A DNA stretch of 16,925 nucleotides from CAZKEG01 sp964601575 (GTDB taxonomy: Bacteria > Desulfobacterota > Thermodesulfobacteria > Thermodesulfobacteriales > Thermodesulfatatoraceae), in the NCBI GenBank assembly GCA_964601575.1, contig CAZROA010000057.1:1-16925 (forward strand). Direction: 5' to 3'. Positions 1 to 8,195 of this stretch are shown one piece after another; position 1 is the first letter of the stretch; every line of letters begins with the position of its first letter. The notes beneath the pieces are model-generated. The model did not search any database and was not told the origin of the DNA. It saw nothing but the letters and a program-made list of their open reading frames with translations. A program made the position numbers and the translations under genes.

Positions 1-774
1 GGGGCCGATTACCTTGACCTCAACATCGGCCCGGCCAAAAAGGACGGCCCGGAGTTGGCTAGCTGGATCGTAAAGGTAGTCCAGGAAACAGTAGATACCC
101 CTATCTCCCTGGACACCACCAATCCCGAGGCCATGATCGCCGGACTTAAGGCCTCCAAAGACCCTAGCCGGGTCCTGATGAACTCCATCTCTGCCCAGCC
201 TGAACGCATGGAAAAACTCATCCCCGTGGCGGCGGAGATGGGCTGTGACGTGGTGGCCCTCCTCTGGGGGCCGGAGGGTATGCCGCGGGATGCCAACGAG
301 CGGGCGGCTCTGGCCGTGGACTTGATCATGCAACTCAACGAGGCCGGGGTTCCTAACGAGAAGATCTGGGTTGATCCCATTGCCACCCCGATTACCCTCG
401 GGGCGGAGCAGATCCTTTCTGGCCTTGAGTTTCTTTCCATGTTGCAAGATATAGCGCCGGGGGCCAAGAGCACCATTGGGCTTTCTAATGTCTCCAATGG
501 TGTGGCCAAGCACCTGAGGCCTTATCTTGATCGGGTCTACCTTATGATGCTCATGAAATATGGGATTTATTCAGCCATTCTAAACGTCTATGACCAAGAA
601 CTGGTAGAGATTGCCAAGGGCAAGCACCCGGATTGGGTCAAGTTGGTCCATGACATCATGGATGGAGACGAACCAGACCCGAGCACCCTTTCACCGAAAG
701 AATTAGAGATATACAAGACCACCAGGGTCCTCTTGGGCAAGACCATCTTCTCTGAGTCCTGGCTCGAACTGTAA
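1..774 (+). CDS. acsE: Methyltetrahydrofolate:corrinoid methyltransferase (AcsE/MeTr type), 5' end cut off by the window
   Basis: The protein moves the methyl group of methyl-tetrahydrofolate to the cobalt of the corrinoid iron-sulfur protein, the last step of the Wood-Ljungdahl methyl branch; it is cytoplasmic. Frame 1 is open from the first base, and 257 residues are visible. Pterin-binding TIM-barrel motifs appear in the family order: LDLNIGP near the start, SLDTTN, LMNSIS, VDPIATP and GLSNVSNG. Compared with AcsE as I remember it, about 35-40 N-terminal residues are missing, so the TTG at position 55 is not the true start. The C-terminal third carries an extra charged segment (IAKGKHPDW to STLSPKELEIY) that the Moorella-type enzyme lacks. 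The stop is followed after 16 bases by the formate dehydrogenase start, so the two are probably co-transcribed. An MtrH-like or other corrinoid methyltransferase role is less likely but not excluded. Confidence 0.85.
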   Translation, partial: GADYLDLNIGPAKKDGPELASWIVKVVQETVDTPISLDTTNPEAMIAGLKASKDPSRVLMNSISAQPERMEKLIPVAAEMGCDVVALLWGPEGMPRDANERAALAVDLIMQLNEAGVPNEKIWVDPIATPITLGAEQILSGLEFLSMLQDIAPGAKSTIGLSNVSNGVAKHLRPYLDRVYLMMLMKYGIYSAILNVYDQELVEIAKGKHPDWVKLVHDIMDGDEPDPSTLSPKELEIYKTTRVLLGKTIFSESWLEL

Positions 775-780
775 AGGAGG
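775..780 (+). promoter_or_regulatory. Shine-Dalgarno that fixes the TTG start of fdhA
   Basis: AGGAGG lies ten bases before the TTG at 791. The next in-frame ATG (codon 36) falls inside the 2Fe-2S domain, after its first cysteine, so the TTG is the only sensible start. Confidence 0.75.
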
Positions 781-790
781 GAGAAAGGTC

Positions 791-3700
791 TTGGAAATCT
801 TTATTGATGACCAACGTCTTGAGGTCGCCGAAGGGGTCTCTATTCTTGAGGCGGCCAAATTAAACGGGATCTATATCCCTCATCTCTGCTTTATGGAGGG
901 GCTCCCAGCGTCTCCTCGGCCCTGTGGTTTATGTGTAGTAGAAGTAGAAGGGGAGGGGGCCCCGGTCCGAGCCTGTGAGACCAAAGTATCACCGGGGATG
1001 AGGATCTTTACCCAGACCAAGGCGGTCAAGGAGATCCGCCGAAAGATCCTCGAAGATCTTATTTCCAAACACTACGGGGATTGTAAGGCCCCTTGTTCCA
1101 CCGCCTGTCCCGGGGGTATCAATGTTCAAGGCTACATTGCCCATATCGCCCGGGGTGAGTTTCTAGCAGCCTTAAAATTGATCAAAGAGAAAAATCCCTT
1201 ACCCCTTTCGGTGGGGAGGGTATGTCCACGTTTTTGTGAACCCCGTTGCCGACGGGTGTTGGTGGATCAACCGATCGCCATCAATGCCCTCAAGCGTTTT
1301 GTGGCTGATTGGGCCTTGGTACACGGAGAACCAGAGCCAGAACGCCTACCTCCTACGGGAAAACGAGTGGCCATTATCGGGGCCGGGCCGGCTGGTCTTT
1401 CGGCGGCCTATTTTCTCACCCTTTATGGCCATGAGGTGACTATCTTCGAGGCCGAAGAAGAGGCCGGGGGGATGCTCCGCTGGGCTATCCCGAATTTTAG
1501 GCTCCCACGGGAGGTACTCAAACGCGAGATCCAGGGCATCATCAACCTGGGAGTCCACCTCAAATTAGGCCGGCGTTGGGGGCGGGATTTTAACTTGCAG
1601 AGTCTCTTTGACCAGGGCTTTGAGGCCGTGTTTTTGGCCGTTGGTCTGACCAAGGAACGTCCGCTTGATATCGAAGGACACGAAGAGACCATCCCTGCCC
1701 TCAAATTTTTGAAGCTTTTCAACAAAGGGCTTACGCCGCGAATCGGAGAGAAGGTCCTGATCATCGGCGGTGGAGATGCGGCCATTGATACGGCGCGGGT
1801 CTGCCGGCGTTTGGGAGCAGAGGTGACCTTAATCTACCCCCGGTCAAGGGTGGAGATGCTGGCTCATCAACGGGAGATCCGTGAGGCGGAAAAGGAAGGG
1901 GTCAATCTCTTCCTGATGGCAACACCCCTGAGGATAACCAGGGTAGGGGGGCGACTTGAGGTAGAGATCGCAAGGACCATCCTTTCTGAGCCGAATGAGC
2001 GCGGTGTCCGGCGCCCCATACCCATGCCAGGCAGTCAGCAGGTCATTAAGGTGGATACGGTCATCTCCGCCTTAGAACAGACCTTTGATGCTACCTTTAA
2101 GAGCTATGGCAAATTAGAGGCCCAGCTCAAGACTTCTTCGGCTGGGCAGATCAAGGTCAATCCCAGTACGCAGGCCACCAATCTTAAGGGGATCTGGGCT
2201 GGAGGAGATTTTGTCTCTGGTCACCGCACGGTGATCCAGGCCGTGGCCGCCGGGCGGCGGGCGGCAGAAAATATCAATTATTACCTACGCGGAGAAAAGA
2301 AGACCTCGGTCTTTGTCAGTCCGAGGTTTAATTTTTCCCGCGGTCGACGCTTGGAAGAGGTGGAAGTCTCTCAATATCAACATCTTCCCTCCAAACCCCG
2401 GGAACCAATGCCTGTTCGAGATCCAGAGTTGCGGTTGGATGACTTTGACGAGGTAGAGCTGGGCTATACCCCGGAGATGGCCATCCGCGAGGCACAGCGT
2501 TGTCTCAAGTGCGGGTGCCTTGGTTTTCATAAGTGTAGTTTTAGAGAAATTTTGATCAAAGAAAACGTTCCGGTCAGTAGGGTCCTCTCTAGACCTTATT
2601 ATGAAGTAAGGGAAGATCATCCCTTTATCGTCCTTGATCCTAATAAATGTGTACGTTGTTTCCGGTGCGTGCGGGTCTGTGAGTTTGAGGGCATTACCCT
2701 TGAGGTATTTGACCTCGGAGAAGGGATAGAGGAGCTCCGTCTTGAATTTACGGAGAAATGTGTCTCCTGTGGGGCCTGTGTGGATGTCTGCCCCACCGGT
2801 GCTTTGACCAAAAAGGCCTCCATTATTCCTCGTTCGGCCCATGATGGTAAACGGGTTAATACGGTCTGTCCTTATTGTGGGACCGGGTGCAACATCCAAG
2901 TCATCGTCAAAAATGACGCCATCCTAGAGGTTACGGCAGATCCCAAGCGTCCACCTAATTACGGTAGCCTGTGTGTGAAGGGCCGATTTGGCTACACCTT
3001 TTATCGCTCCAAAGAACGACTGACCAAACCCCTTTTACGTCAATGTCTGGATGAGGCCTTTCGGGAGGTTTCCTGGGATGAGGCCTTAGATTTTATAGCG
3101 ACAAGGATCAAAAAGATTGTTCAAGATCACGGGCCGGATGCCTTTGGTATCCTTGCCTCTTCACGCTGTACCAATGAGGAAAATTATCTGATGCAGAAAC
3201 TGGCCCGGGCGGTGATCGGGACGAACAACGTGGACAACTGTGCCCGGGTCTGACACGCGCCATCGGTCGCGGGTCTCGCGGCCACCCTTGGTTCTGGCGC
3301 TGCTTCAAACACCTTTGAGGCCATTTCTGAGGCGGATCTCATCTTGATCTGCGGGGCCAATCCCACCGAGGCCCATCCAGTGGTCGGGCAGATGATCCTT
3401 CGAGCCCTGCGACAGGGGACCAAGCTCATCGTCATCGACCCCCGACGGACTTATTTAGCGGCCAGGGCTGATCTGTGGCTCGCTCTAAAACCAGGTTCAA
3501 ATGTTCCTCTCATTTGCGGTCTGTTGCGCGTTATTATTGAAAAAAAACTTTATAATGACGATTTTATTCACGAATTTACCGAAAATTTTGAGGCCTTAGA
3601 GAGATACATTTTAAATGAATGGTCTCTAGAACGGGTGGAACGTCTGACCGGGGTGCCGCGGGTCTACATCGAACAGGCCGCCAGGCTCTATGCCAAGGCT

Positions 3701-4879
3701 GAAAAGGCCTTGATCCTCTACGGGCTTGGGGTTACGGAGCACAAGAGCGGGACCAATGGCGTGATGTGTTTGGCCAATTTGGCCTTGGTTTGTGGCCATA
3801 TAGGCAAACCAGGAACGGGGATCATGCCCCTTCGCGGGCAAAATAACGTCCAAGGGGCCTGTGATCTAGGGACCCTTCCTTATACCTATCCTGGGTATCA
3901 CCCCTTGTCTAAAGAGACCCTAACCAAATTTGAAGAGGCCTGGGGGGTAAAGCTTCCCACTAAACCCGGGCTCTTGGAATTGCAGATGTATGACGAGGCC
4001 ATTAAGGGCGATTTTAAGGGCCTTTACGTTATCGGCTATGATGTGGCCCAGAGTGAGGCCGATATCAGACGCGTTTGGAAGGCCTTGGCCTCTATGGATC
4101 TGGTGGTGGTCCAAGACATCTTTTTCCCTTTGACCGGCAAATTTGCCCATGTGATCCTCCCGGCGGCCTCTATGCTAGAAAAAGAAGGGACGGTGACCAA
4201 CGGCGAGCGTCGGATCATGCGGGTCAGACAAGCGGTCTCCCCTCCACCCGAGGCCTGGCCGGACTGGAAGATCCTTTGCGAAGTCTCGAAGAGACTCGGC
4301 TATGACATGGACTATGAAAGCCCGAGGGAGATCTTTGAGGAGATGAGGCAACTCATGCCCATCTATGCCGGGGCCACTTATGAACGTCTGGAAGATTCAG
4401 AAATCTGTTGGCCTGTGCCTCGGGAAGACCATCCTGGGACAAAGGTCCTTTATACCCAAGGTTTCCCGCAGGGTAAGGCCCAGTTTGCCATTCCGAGACA
4501 TTGGCCTCCGGAGGAAGAGCCGGACAAGGAATATCCCATCCTTTTGATCACTGGTCGGCGGCTTTATCACTATAACTCCGGCTCGATGACCATTTATTCC
4601 GAAGGATTCCTGGAGGTCCTTCCTGAGGAATATATAGAAATCAACCCCAAAGACGCCATGGCCTTAGGGATCAAGGATGGAGACCTGGTGCGGGTAATCT
4701 CCCGTCGAGGTGAGATCGAGGTTAAGGCCCGCCTGACCAATCGTCTCCAGCCGGGGCAGGCCTTTATGGCTTTTCATTTCAAAGACAAATTAGTCAACCT
4801 CCTTACCAGCCCGGCCCTTGATCTCAAGACCATGACCCCGGAATACAAGGTAGCCGCCATACGAATTCAGCCTTTGTAA
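791..4879 (+). CDS. fdhA: Selenocysteine formate dehydrogenase fused to 2Fe-2S and NAD(P)H-flavoprotein modules (1362 aa, Sec821)
   Basis: The enzyme interconverts CO2 and formate, the entry of the methyl branch. One frame runs from TTG 791 to TAA 4877-4879, interrupted only by TGA 3251-3253, which I read as selenocysteine 821 (context NCARV-U-HAPSV, as in E. coli FdhF). Domains in order: 2Fe-2S (C33, C45, C48, C62); GltD-type Fe-S region (C98, C102, C106, C145, C149, C153); FAD motif G197-A-G199 and NAD(P)H motif G326-G-G-D with RSR at 351-353; Cys-rich linker (C571, C574, C576); two 4Fe-4S ferredoxin clusters (C620-C630, C657-C667); the molybdopterin-domain cluster C693, C696, C700, C728 with K730, matching Lys44 of FdhF; catalytic U821-H822; and a C-terminal guanine-dinucleotide-binding barrel. 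The flavoprotein half resembles GltD/NfnB, so NAD(P)H may be a direct electron partner (inference). There is no signal peptide, so it is probably cytoplasmic. Confidence 0.92.
3251..3300 (+). promoter_or_regulatory. Selenocysteine UGA codon and bacterial SECIS hairpin
   Basis: Counting the U of UGA as +1, an upper stem pairs 3265-3271 with 3277-3283 (seven pairs, one of them U-G). It is capped by the loop GGTCT at 3272-3276. A lower stem pairs GCGCCA 3257-3262 with TGGCGC 3295-3300. The loop GGUC falls at +22 to +25 and a U that can bulge sits at +17 (3267). As I recall, these are the positions SelB needs in the E. coli fdhF element (U17, G23, U24). TGA is also an ordinary stop here (11644-11646 and 15500-15502), so this hairpin is what marks the codon for selenocysteine. 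Confidence 0.9.
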
Positions 4880-4884
4880 AGACC

Positions 4885-4946
4885 AAGGATCCGTTCCTAT
4901 TTCTGTTTTTTGTCCCGAGCCCATAGGAACGGATCCTTAAATTTTT
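4885..4946 (+). terminator. Likely rho-independent terminator after fdhA
   Basis: A perfect 16-bp inverted repeat (4885-4900 with 4923-4938, arm AAGGATCCGTTCCTAT) encloses a 22-base loop and is followed by AAATTTTT. It begins six bases after the fdhA stop and faces the convergent flavoprotein gene. The long loop is unusual for a terminator, and the T run is short. From 4947 to 5040 I see no gene, only a weak 7-bp inverted repeat (4989-4995 / 5031-5037). Confidence 0.7.
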
Positions 4947-5040
4947 AGGCTAGTTAATGTCTGATAAGGAACATTATGTAAAATTAAATCCGGAGCACAA
5001 AAATTCTCTATCTCATTGGCCACATAGACTCTCCGGAGTT

Positions 5041-6738
5041 TTAAGAGCTTTTGGTTATCTTTTCATAGGGCCAGGCAGCCAGACCCCCTTCCATAAAGGC
5101 CACCTTTTCAAAGCCAAGCCCGGTCAGGATGCGGACCGCCTCAAATCCCCGCAGGGAGATCTTACAAAAACAGATGATCTCTTTGTCCTTGGGCAATTTT
5201 TCCTGGGCTACCTCACGCAATTTCCCTAAAGGAATGTGGATCACCTGTTCATACGGGAGGCGTACTTCTTCTACCTCTTTCGGCGTACGGACATCAAGGA
5301 GGACGATCTTTTCTCCCTGTTCGAGCTTGGCCTTGACCTCCTTGGCCTTATAACCCTTGGCTAGACGGAAGAGTTTGTTCTGTAAGGTCCAGGCCGCGGT
5401 GGTCAGTAAGTCGATGGCCGGAGAAAACGGCGGGGCATAGGCCAACTCAATTTGGGCTAGGTCTTCGATGGTCCCTCCGCTCTTAAGGAGACCGGGAACG
5501 ACGTTTATCCGGGAAAAGACATCCCCTTCCCCAACCACCTGAGCTCCTAGCAGACGACCGGTAGAGGCATCGGCAATGAGTTTACAAAGGAGTGGTTTGC
5601 TCCCGGGGATGTAATGGGGCTTGTCTGAACCGGCTACAATGGCCGAAATCACCGGGAAGCCCTGTTCGCGGGCCCGGGCCTCGGTGAGCCCGGTGCGGGC
5701 GATATTAAGGTCAAAAAACCGACAGATGGCCGTACCGACCACGCCCTCAAAGACACTCTGATAACCAGCCAGGTTATCCCCAATCACCCGACCGTGTTTA
5801 TTGGCCAAGGAGCCCATGGGTAAATAGGTCGGTCCACCGGTGACCAGACAGGTGCTTTCCACACAGTCTCCACCGGCATAAATATTGGGGTCTGAGGTCC
5901 GCAGATGGCGATCGACCTTGATCCCGAACCTTCCTATTTCAAGACCAGCCTCTTTGGCCAGGTCGATATTGGCCCTCACCCCGATGGCCAAAAGGACCAT
6001 CTGACAGGGCACCTCCGTCCCCTGATCGGTGACAACCTTCTCCACGCGGTCTTTGCCTTCAAATCTAGTCACCCCTTCTCCAAATAGGGCCCTGATACCC
6101 TTTTCCTTCATTATTTGGGCGATGGGAAAGGCCATATCTTCGTCAAGGAGGGTCGGTAAGGCCCAAGGGAGTTTTTCGATTATGGTGACCTTTTTCCCGG
6201 CCTTTACCAAGGGCTCTAAGCACTCAAGGCCGATCAGACCAGAGCCCACCACCACCACATCGGTTACCTTGGGATCTTCCAGGGCGGCCTTAATTTTCTG
6301 CCCGTCTTCAAGGGATTTCAGGCAATAGATGCCTTCTAGATTGATCCCTTCGATGGGAGGACGAATGGGGCGACTGCCGGTGGCCAAGACCACGGAATCA
6401 TAAGGGAACTTAAGGATCTCTTCGGTCTCCAGGCGTTTGGCGATAACTAACTTCTTTTCACGATCAATAGCCTCGGCCCGGACGCCGGTAAGCACCTCAA
6501 CCCCCTTGACCGCTTGGAAAAAGGCCGGATTCCGGGGGATCCCTACCGGGGTCTTGATCAATTCATCTAGTTCTTTGACCTCACCGCTCAAATAAAAAGG
6601 AAGTCCACAGGCCCCGTAGGAGACACATGGACCCTGTTCCAGGATGATCACCTCGGCCTTGGGATCTAACCTCTTTACCCTCGCCGCCGCCTTCGGCCCG
6701 CAGGCCACTCCGCCGATGACCACGATCTTCCGACCCAT
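5041..6738 (-). CDS. CoA-disulfide reductase/NADH-oxidase-family flavoprotein with C-terminal rhodanese domain (565 aa)
   Basis: This is a FAD- and NAD(P)H-dependent pyridine nucleotide-disulfide oxidoreductase of the type that reduces CoA disulfide, CoA persulfide or polysulfide. The N-terminal FAD motif is GGVACG (9-14). The single redox cysteine C44 lies in YGACGLPFY, typical of the CoA-disulfide reductase/Nox/Npsr group rather than a CxxC reductase. The NAD(P)H motif GSGLIG is at 165-170 and the second FAD contact AGGDC at 288-292. A dimerisation domain runs to about 450. A rhodanese domain (about 465-560) carries C525-KISL-R530, the CxxxxR persulfide loop. The fused form matches CoADR-RHD enzymes linked to sulfur metabolism. 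A strong RBS (AGGAGGAGG, minus strand) lies just upstream of the ATG at 6738. It is transcribed away from the Hdr operon and convergently with fdhA. The exact substrate cannot be told from sequence. Confidence 0.88.
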   Translation of the reverse strand: MGRKIVVIGGVACGPKAAARVKRLDPKAEVIILEQGPCVSYGACGLPFYLSGEVKELDELIKTPVGIPRNPAFFQAVKGVEVLTGVRAEAIDREKKLVIAKRLETEEILKFPYDSVVLATGSRPIRPPIEGINLEGIYCLKSLEDGQKIKAALEDPKVTDVVVVGSGLIGLECLEPLVKAGKKVTIIEKLPWALPTLLDEDMAFPIAQIMKEKGIRALFGEGVTRFEGKDRVEKVVTDQGTEVPCQMVLLAIGVRANIDLAKEAGLEIGRFGIKVDRHLRTSDPNIYAGGDCVESTCLVTGGPTYLPMGSLANKHGRVIGDNLAGYQSVFEGVVGTAICRFFDLNIARTGLTEARAREQGFPVISAIVAGSDKPHYIPGSKPLLCKLIADASTGRLLGAQVVGEGDVFSRINVVPGLLKSGGTIEDLAQIELAYAPPFSPAIDLLTTAAWTLQNKLFRLAKGYKAKEVKAKLEQGEKIVLLDVRTPKEVEEVRLPYEQVIHIPLGKLREVAQEKLPKDKEIICFCKISLRGFEAVRILTGLGFEKVAFMEGGLAAWPYEKITKSS

Positions 6739-6770
6739 GTTCCTCCTCCTTAACTGAAATTTTTTCTCAG

Positions 6771-6797
6771 AATCTATAAAAAAAACTATTCTGTCAA
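6771..6797 (-). promoter_or_regulatory. Possible promoter of the rhodanese flavoprotein
   Basis: On the minus strand TTGACA (6797-6792) is followed after 15 bases by TAGATT (6776-6771), some 33 bases before the start codon. The -35 is perfect, but the spacing is short and the -10 weak, so this is tentative. Confidence 0.35.
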
Positions 6798-6819
6798 GAA
6801 AATTAGCAAGCTTTAGGCT

Positions 6820-6864
6820 GAGAAAATAGCTAGCTTAGATCGTCTAAAAAACGCCTATTTTCTC
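6820..6864. repeat. 10-bp inverted repeat between the divergent promoters, possible operator
   Basis: GAGAAAATAG (6820-6829) and CTATTTTCTC (6855-6864) are perfect inverted copies 25 bases apart. A smaller repeat, TTAGA-TCG-TCTAA (6835-6847), sits between them. The centre lies between the two outward-facing promoters, a natural place for a regulator of both transcripts. I do not recognise the regulator family, and it could also be a chance AT-rich palindrome. Confidence 0.4.
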
Positions 6865-6885
6865 CTTTTTTCTCTTATAATCTTT

Positions 6886-6914
6886 TTGACAAGCCCCCCC
6901 TGGAAGACTAACCT
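6886..6914 (+). promoter_or_regulatory. Sigma-70-type promoter of the Hdr/Flx operon
   Basis: TTGACA (6886-6891), a 17-base spacer and TAACCT (6909-6914) place a start site near 6921, with the RBS AAAGGA (6932-6937) and ATG 6946 downstream. A consensus TATAAT also occurs at 6876-6881, but no matching -35 is visible for it, so I prefer the first pair. Confidence 0.6.
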
Positions 6915-6945
6915 GCCACAAAGATCTTATTAAAGGAAAGCCGCC

Positions 6946-8175
6946 ATGCCTCAGATAGCCCCTTTCTTTATCCTTTCTAACCAAAGACCAAGGCTTAGGG
7001 ATATCTTCCACAAAGAATTGGCCAAAATAAAGCTAGATCTTTGTCTTACTTGTGGGATGTGTGCCAGCGGATGCCCGGCCACCGGCATAGATGACTTCGA
7101 CCCCCGAAAACTCATCCGTCTGATCCTCCTTGGCGCCGATGAAGAGGTCCTTGAGTCTTCTTGGATCTGGATCTGCACCATGTGTGACCGCTGTAAATAC
7201 GTCTGCCCCATGGGTATAGATATTGCCGGCATCGTCCATTACCTCCGAGGCCTGGTGCCCAAGGAAAAGCGCCCCCGAAACCTGCAACGTTCCTGTGAGT
7301 TGCAGAAAAAGAGCTCCTCCACCGGTATCCCTAACGAAGACTTTGTTTGGGTGGTCAACGAGGTCCTAGAAGAGGCGCGACAAGAGCCAGGTTGGGAGGA
7401 TCTTCAGGCCCCCATCGATAAGGTAGGGGCTGAATATTATCTCAACCAAAATGCCCGTGACCCCACCATCGAACCGGAAGAAATGGTCAAATTATGGAAG
7501 ATTTTCCACGTCGTCGGTATTGATTGGACTTATTCCTCTAAGTGGTGGGATGGAGCCAATTATTGTCTCTTCACCGGAGATTTGGAAGATTGGGAATATG
7601 CCCTGCGCAAACAGGTCGAAGTAGTCGAAAAACTCGGTTGTAAATATTTCATCAATACCGAGTGCGGGCACTCCTTCTACGCCATCTACCACGGATTAAA
7701 ACGGTTTAACATCCCCCATCATTTCAAATTGGTGAGCATCGTCTCCCTTTATGCCCAGTGGATTAAGGAAGGAAGGCTTAAGGTCGATCCTTCATGGAAT
7801 AAGGAGGGGCTTAAGGTTACTGTTCAAGATCCTTGCAAACTGGTTCGACAAAGCCTTGGTGATCAGGTAGCCGAAGATTTGCGTTTTGTGGTCAAGGCCG
7901 TGGTGGGGGAAGAAAACTTTGTCGAGATCTACCCCAACAAATCCAATAACTACTGTTGCGGCGGCGGGGGTGGAAGCATCCAGATAGGTCTTCGGAGCAA
8001 GAGGCTAGCCTTTGGTCGCTATAAATTTGAACAGATAGCAGCCACCGGGGCCGATATCGTGGTGGCCCCTTGTTACAACTGTCTGAGTCAATTGGCGGAT
8101 CTCTGTGAACATTACCAGGGTAAGTATCAGGCCGTCCATCTGTGGAGCCTGATCGTCAAGGCCATGGTGCGTTAA
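6946..8175 (+). CDS. HdrC-HdrB (HdrD/DsrK-like) Fe-S oxidoreductase subunit (409 aa)
   Basis: This is an electron-transfer subunit of the heterodisulfide reductase family. The N-terminal part is HdrC-like, with two 4Fe-4S motifs (C33, C36, C39, C43 and C77, C80, C83, C87). The C-terminal part is HdrB-like with two CCG regions. The second is canonical: C297, C337-C338 with a glycine run, and C376-xx-C379, as expected for the non-cubane cluster site of HdrB. The first has only ECGH (C240) and an FTGD (209-212) stretch, an arrangement reminiscent of DsrK. There is no membrane segment, so it is probably soluble and partnered with the HdrA that starts 20 bases downstream. The substrate could be a disulfide or protein-bound sulfur; the sequence does not decide. 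It is the first gene of the operon, with RBS AAAGGA eight bases from ATG. Confidence 0.82.
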   Translation: MPQIAPFFILSNQRPRLRDIFHKELAKIKLDLCLTCGMCASGCPATGIDDFDPRKLIRLILLGADEEVLESSWIWICTMCDRCKYVCPMGIDIAGIVHYLRGLVPKEKRPRNLQRSCELQKKSSSTGIPNEDFVWVVNEVLEEARQEPGWEDLQAPIDKVGAEYYLNQNARDPTIEPEEMVKLWKIFHVVGIDWTYSSKWWDGANYCLFTGDLEDWEYALRKQVEVVEKLGCKYFINTECGHSFYAIYHGLKRFNIPHHFKLVSIVSLYAQWIKEGRLKVDPSWNKEGLKVTVQDPCKLVRQSLGDQVAEDLRFVVKAVVGEENFVEIYPNKSNNYCCGGGGGSIQIGLRSKRLAFGRYKFEQIAATGADIVVAPCYNCLSQLADLCEHYQGKYQAVHLWSLIVKAMVR

Positions 8176-8185
8176 AGCAAACCAG

Positions 8186-8193
8186 GGAGGAGG
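8186..8193 (+). promoter_or_regulatory. Shine-Dalgarno that fixes the hdrA start at 8196
   Basis: GGAGGAGG lies just before ATG 8196, whose product begins straight at the flavin-binding strand. An upstream in-frame start at 8142 would overlap the previous gene and has no such site. Confidence 0.8.
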
Positions 8194-8195
8194 AA

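Noticed and set aside
55..774. TTG at 55 as the start of the methyltransferase
   Set aside because: The frame is open to base 1 and conserved pterin-binding residues (LDLNIGP) lie upstream of it.
2285..2899. 204-aa minus-strand ORF within fdhA
   Set aside because: Shadow of the Cys-rich coding frame; the sense frame has a full domain match.
3251..3253. Stop codon or sequencing error splitting formate dehydrogenase into two genes
   Set aside because: The frame is continuous, the context is the catalytic selenocysteine site and a SECIS hairpin follows directly.
4989..5037. Inverted repeat as terminator of the minus-strand flavoprotein gene
   Set aside because: Only 7 bp with a 35-base loop and no clear T run on the minus strand; too weak to call.
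4957..5229. Small + strand ORF after the fdhA terminator
   Set aside because: Two thirds of it is antisense to the rhodanese domain of the flavoprotein; no RBS and no recognisable product.
8142..8195. Upstream start for HdrA giving 18 more residues
   Set aside because: It overlaps the previous gene, has no RBS, and the strong GGAGGAGG sits before ATG 8196.
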